From Rotaria sordida (taxonomy: Eukaryota; Rotifera; Eurotatoria; Philodinida; Philodinidae): a stretch of 64,000 nt of DNA. A program made the position numbers and the translations under genes. The notes under the pieces were generated by a model. The model saw only the letters and a program-made list of their open reading frames with translations. It was not told the DNA's origin and did no database searches. Where the stretch lies: assembly GCA_905250125.1 (NCBI GenBank), contig CAJNOL010000073.1:237738-301737 (forward strand), in the 5' to 3' direction. This document shows, in pieces, positions 60,972-64,000 of this stretch. Within the stretch, counting starts at the first letter, position 1, and each line of letters begins with the position of its first letter.

Positions 60972-62765
60972 AACATCAATGTTATCTACTGATGAATGAA
61001 TGAGTACATAAATAATATTTTATTAAATAGAAATAGTATTTGTTTTGAATATGAAAATTTTTATGTTTATTTGTTGTATAAAGTTATTCTTATGTATTTG
61101 TTTTCATATTAAAACAAATAATTTGAATGTGTCACGTTTTTTTTATTTTACATTTGGCTTTTTTTTAAAACTCGTTTTGATTATATTTTACTTTCAACAG
61201 ATTGATCTGGTTGAGTTTCAATGGACAGAATTAGCAAATATTTTTGTCGATACTTTTTTCATATCATTTCGAGATCTGAAAATTCTTGCCATTTGTTAGT
61301 CGGTGAAATAAATAAAAATCGTGTATTTTATGCATTGTATTTTTCATTTTTGTTATCTTTTATGTACAATGTGAATTCATTGATGTTTAAATAAATATCT
61401 TGATAAAATTTTGGTAATATGATATTCTTGATTCTATTAGTTAAGAAATATTTCTAGAGCATGTAACGAATCTTAATCTTATTGATTAGTTCTTTTTCGT
61501 TTATTTGATCTATCGAAATAAAACAAGTAACGCAGCGCGAACGCTGCTAACCCTCTACTGAAAGGATGAGTTGCACTGAAGATAGGATATTAGAAGTACT
61601 AGATATGGGAAATGATTCGTTGGCAGCACGTTAAGGAGCGGAATGAAACGAACCATTATTCTTCAAGAGTTGAAAATGTAGATTCCCATATTCGGTAATC
61701 CCTACGGAAATTGCATATTCTGAGCATGTTGAAAATATGCTTTATATCCACGTGATATCATCAACATTCTCCGTACTCGCTTTGCCCAGCTAAATATTCT
61801 TATAGCATTATCTATAGTCTGATCAAAGTATTAGTATTGTGTCTCCAAGTTTCAAAATGTCTGAAATTTAAAACCAAGCGATTGAAAGTGACAAAAAGTC
61901 CTGTGTTAATCCCTGAAAATGACAATATGCCGGTAACAAGATGAGTATCAAGATTCCTGGTTCCATCAAAGCCATTTTTGTTACTTTTATTTCATGAGAA
62001 AGCTTGTTAGCGCAGCTCCTTTGAGGCTGAAATATAGAACTCATATATACTATCTAGCCTAATTAAACTAATACATAACATATAAAGTGATAAATCTCTC
62101 GTAGATTATAGGTGCTTGCAGGATAATTGATATTCAGAGTAATGACTTCTCTAATTTCTGCATTTCGAAAAGAATTTTCATTTTTTAAAATTCTTTTTTT
62201 CTTAATTTAACATTCTTATTATTATAATCATTAAATTAATTGACAAATATGTCTGTTTTACATATTCATGATATTTACAGCAGGTCTCAAGCAGTATTAT
62301 TTATGTTAATCAACTCACAAGTAGTAATATTTATTATTTTTCAAAATTATAACTTAATCAATTTTGCAACAAAATCTAAAAAATGTGACGCCTGTTATTC
62401 TTCATTGCTACAGTCTGTAATGGAGAGGGGTTTAGCAGGAGCGGGAGCCACGAAAACGCGCTCTTAAACTTACACTCACCATTTTCTTCGAAAAATATGT
62501 GAATTCTACAAAACTGACTCAGCAGTCAATATATTCACTGCAGTAGTGTAGTTTTTCTCTCTCGAGCCATTTAAAGTAAACAAATATATCATTCACTTTT
62601 TATTTTTTATCTCTCTTATGTTCTTTCTTGAATGAAGCAGCGTCGATATGGCTCTTCTCTTAACTCTTACTCACACTCACATTCCACCCAATAAATCTAG
62701 ATCAGCAACAAAAACCTGTTAGCGTCAATAATGATACACTGCGATGCTAAGCCAAGATAAAGACA
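60972..62765. other. Intergenic, right of ROR
   Basis: 1.8 kb; the first 400 bp is a T-rich 3' region of ROR with AATAAA words. The stretch 61500-62110 is less AT-rich (GTAACGCAGCGCGAACGCTG near 61530) and may be old mobile DNA; AGCTTGTTAGCGCAGCTCCT near 62001 resembles AGCTGTTAGCGCAGTTCCTG near 21018. No gene recognised. Confidence 0.4.
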
Positions 62766-62838
62766 CGCTTTCTGGTTTAATTGGCTTAGGACATTTGCCC
62801 GGATAGCAGGAGATGTGGGCTTGAATCCCACGAAGGTC
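62766..62838 (+). tRNA. tRNA-like cloverleaf, probable tRNA pseudogene or tRNA-derived element
   Basis: 73 nt fold as a type I tRNA: acceptor CGCTTTC / GAAGGTC (6 of 7 pairs, two of them G-T), A-box-like TGGTTTAATTGG, D stem GTTT / GGAC, anticodon stem TTTGC / GCAGG around the loop CCGGATA, 4-nt variable region, T arm GTGGG-CTTGAAT-CCCAC, discriminator A. The B-box GGGCTTGAATCCC deviates slightly from GGTTCGANTCC. The apparent anticodon GGA would be Ser, but tRNA-Ser needs a long variable arm, and position 33 is C instead of the invariant U. So a normal functional tRNA is doubtful; no oligo-T of four or more follows until about 62842. Confidence 0.45.
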
Positions 62839-63594
62839 ATCTTTTTCTTCATTTTCTTCGTTCACTGCATTTCCAATCATATGAATCATATATGATGTTT
62901 ACAAACTCGTGTCGCTATTCGACTACGCACAGCAGAGTAATGATATGAGCGATTCCGTTCCACTACGAACTGGATAACCTATGAAGGTAAAAACTTTATG
63001 AGTCGAAAATTTCCGCTTTCGTAATTCCATATCCTGACTATATATGATCCGAATTTGATTGAAACTAAAACAATTTTATTGTGAATATCGATGTACGATA
63101 AAGTCCCTGAATCACAGTGTTAGTTATGATTCGCTGAAGGGTATACAAATGAACTCCACAGATGCTCGAAAACTTTGATCGATAGTTATTGATGCCTGTC
63201 TAAAATTCTCAGGGATACATCTCTTACTATAGACAAATGAAGGTATACAGAATATGAAAATATTGCAGTAGATATGGATATCTGAATACGCAGCATATTG
63301 GCTTCATATTTCTGATAAATTACTAGCATTGATTCGAGTACTGTTACTCTGAAGTAGAACAATCAAAACAAAAGTTCTCGTTACAAGGATACCATGGAAA
63401 GCAAGATTGAAATTTAAACATAGAGTATATTTCAATTTGAACGCAATTTTTCGTTCTTTTAAATATTTAAAAACCATGTTAAAATAAAGTTTGGCTTCTA
63501 TAGAAGGATCAACTGATATTCGTCTATCTATTCAAAAGCTATGAGGAGTTTTTGACAACTTTGTGGATTCGGATGAGTGGTTGAAAAAGAGATA
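62839..63594. other. Intergenic, near right edge
   Basis: No recognisable gene, RNA or repeat; base composition is less AT-rich than most of the window. Confidence 0.35.
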
Positions 63595-64000
63595 TCAAGT
63601 CTCGTTCTCATCAGATGTGGCTGTGGCTATGAGGATCTGGGTGCTGGTATATGTTGAGTCAAGACTAACATCCACACCCATGGTTGTGCTATTGGATGTC
63701 TGAGTGTGACTGTAGGATCGGTATCGAGTTGCGATTACGAGTGTTCCCTTCACTGTCATTAACAGTGAAGCCGTCACTCCTACGCCTACATACATCCAGA
63801 TGCCCCTGATACACAGATTCTTGATTTTCTCTTTTCTGATTGATTCCTTACCTGTTGTTGCGTTTTAGACTTGAGTGCGTATAGCCATTGAATTGAAATG
63901 TTATAAAAGTGAAAAATCGCCGAAAATGCAGCAGAAGTCGTCTCCTTATATAAATTACTTTATCATTGAAGAGATGAACTTGAAGAAAGCAACGATCAAA
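63595..64000 (-). CDS. Possible partial gene: C-terminal membrane segment and tail
   Basis: Family unknown. Tentative model: complement(join(63595..63805, 63852..>64000)) with a 46-bp GT..AG intron, in phase. The last exon encodes a hydrophobic segment (WMYVGVGVTASLLMTVKGTL) followed by a Ser/Thr-rich tail ending ATATSDENET. The upstream exon is open to the window edge but is low complexity and basic. Codon use is less AT-biased than in the confirmed genes, which speaks against a normal gene of this genome. A chance open frame in old repeat DNA is a real alternative. Confidence 0.3.

Noticed and set aside
1-64000. CRISPR arrays, prokaryotic operons, LTR elements, retrovirus or Polinton remains
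   Set aside because: None seen. Direct repeats present are short satellites, and no reverse transcriptase, integrase, capsid or envelope-like coding stretch was recognised.

Overview
This is an AT-rich (roughly 70-75% A+T) invertebrate nuclear window. Genes have many short introns (about 45-70 bp, GT..AG), a few long repeat-filled introns, and A/T-biased codon use. Every conserved gene is metazoan (TEAD, ROR, CPEB2-4 class, OSBP, AS3MT, Misato). The best pointer to a clade is a decayed gene near 46 kb whose fragments match, from memory, an EGF-repeat/seven-helix receptor family expanded in bdelloid rotifers. A bdelloid rotifer is therefore my best guess, not a proof. Several start codons sit directly after an AG acceptor, which fits the spliced-leader trans-splicing known in rotifers. 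The window holds one 10-N assembly gap at 16390-16399. LAYOUT. 1-18.6 kb, all minus strand: a partial secreted/anchored protein off the left edge, an oxysterol-binding protein (13 exons, PH + FFAT + ORD), a C6orf136/DUF2358 mitochondrial-type protein, and an AS3MT-family methyltransferase that lacks the arsenic-binding cysteines. 18.6-22.1 kb: gene-free divergent interval. 22.1-32.4 kb, plus strand: Misato, CPEB, TOMM7. 32.5-35.2 kb, minus: an unrecognised low-complexity (Q/N/G/R-rich) protein, convergent with TOMM7. 35.5-45.0 kb, plus: RTF2, TEAD, NAXD and a TMT1/METTL7 methyltransferase, tightly packed. 45.2-49.0 kb, minus: a 5S rRNA gene, the decayed EGF/receptor pseudogene and a four-helix membrane protein. 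49-64 kb: an EF-hand calmodulin-like gene, a long gene-poor interval, a ROR-type receptor pseudokinase without a kringle, a tRNA-like cloverleaf, and a possible partial gene on the right edge. NO OPERON-LIKE PATHWAY is evident; these are ordinary eukaryotic housekeeping and signalling genes side by side. Two functional themes can be named: mitochondrial or membrane housekeeping (TOMM7, DUF2358, OSBP, NAXD metabolite repair) and signalling or transcription (TEAD, ROR, CPEB). WHAT STANDS OUT is the mobile DNA. Almost every long intron carries its own long inverted-repeat (palindromic) element, arms about 90-330 bp, of several unrelated families: in OSBP, AS3MT, CPEB, the low-complexity gene, RTF2 and TEAD, with two more between genes. 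One is split by a nested hAT insertion with a clean 8-bp duplication, and a second small hAT element near the left edge also has a clean 8-bp duplication. Transcripts of these genes should therefore carry long hairpins that are removed with the introns. No retrovirus, LTR element or Polinton was recognised. All exon joins were worked out by eye from GT/AG sites and reading phase; gene names rest on recalled family sequences, with no database search.
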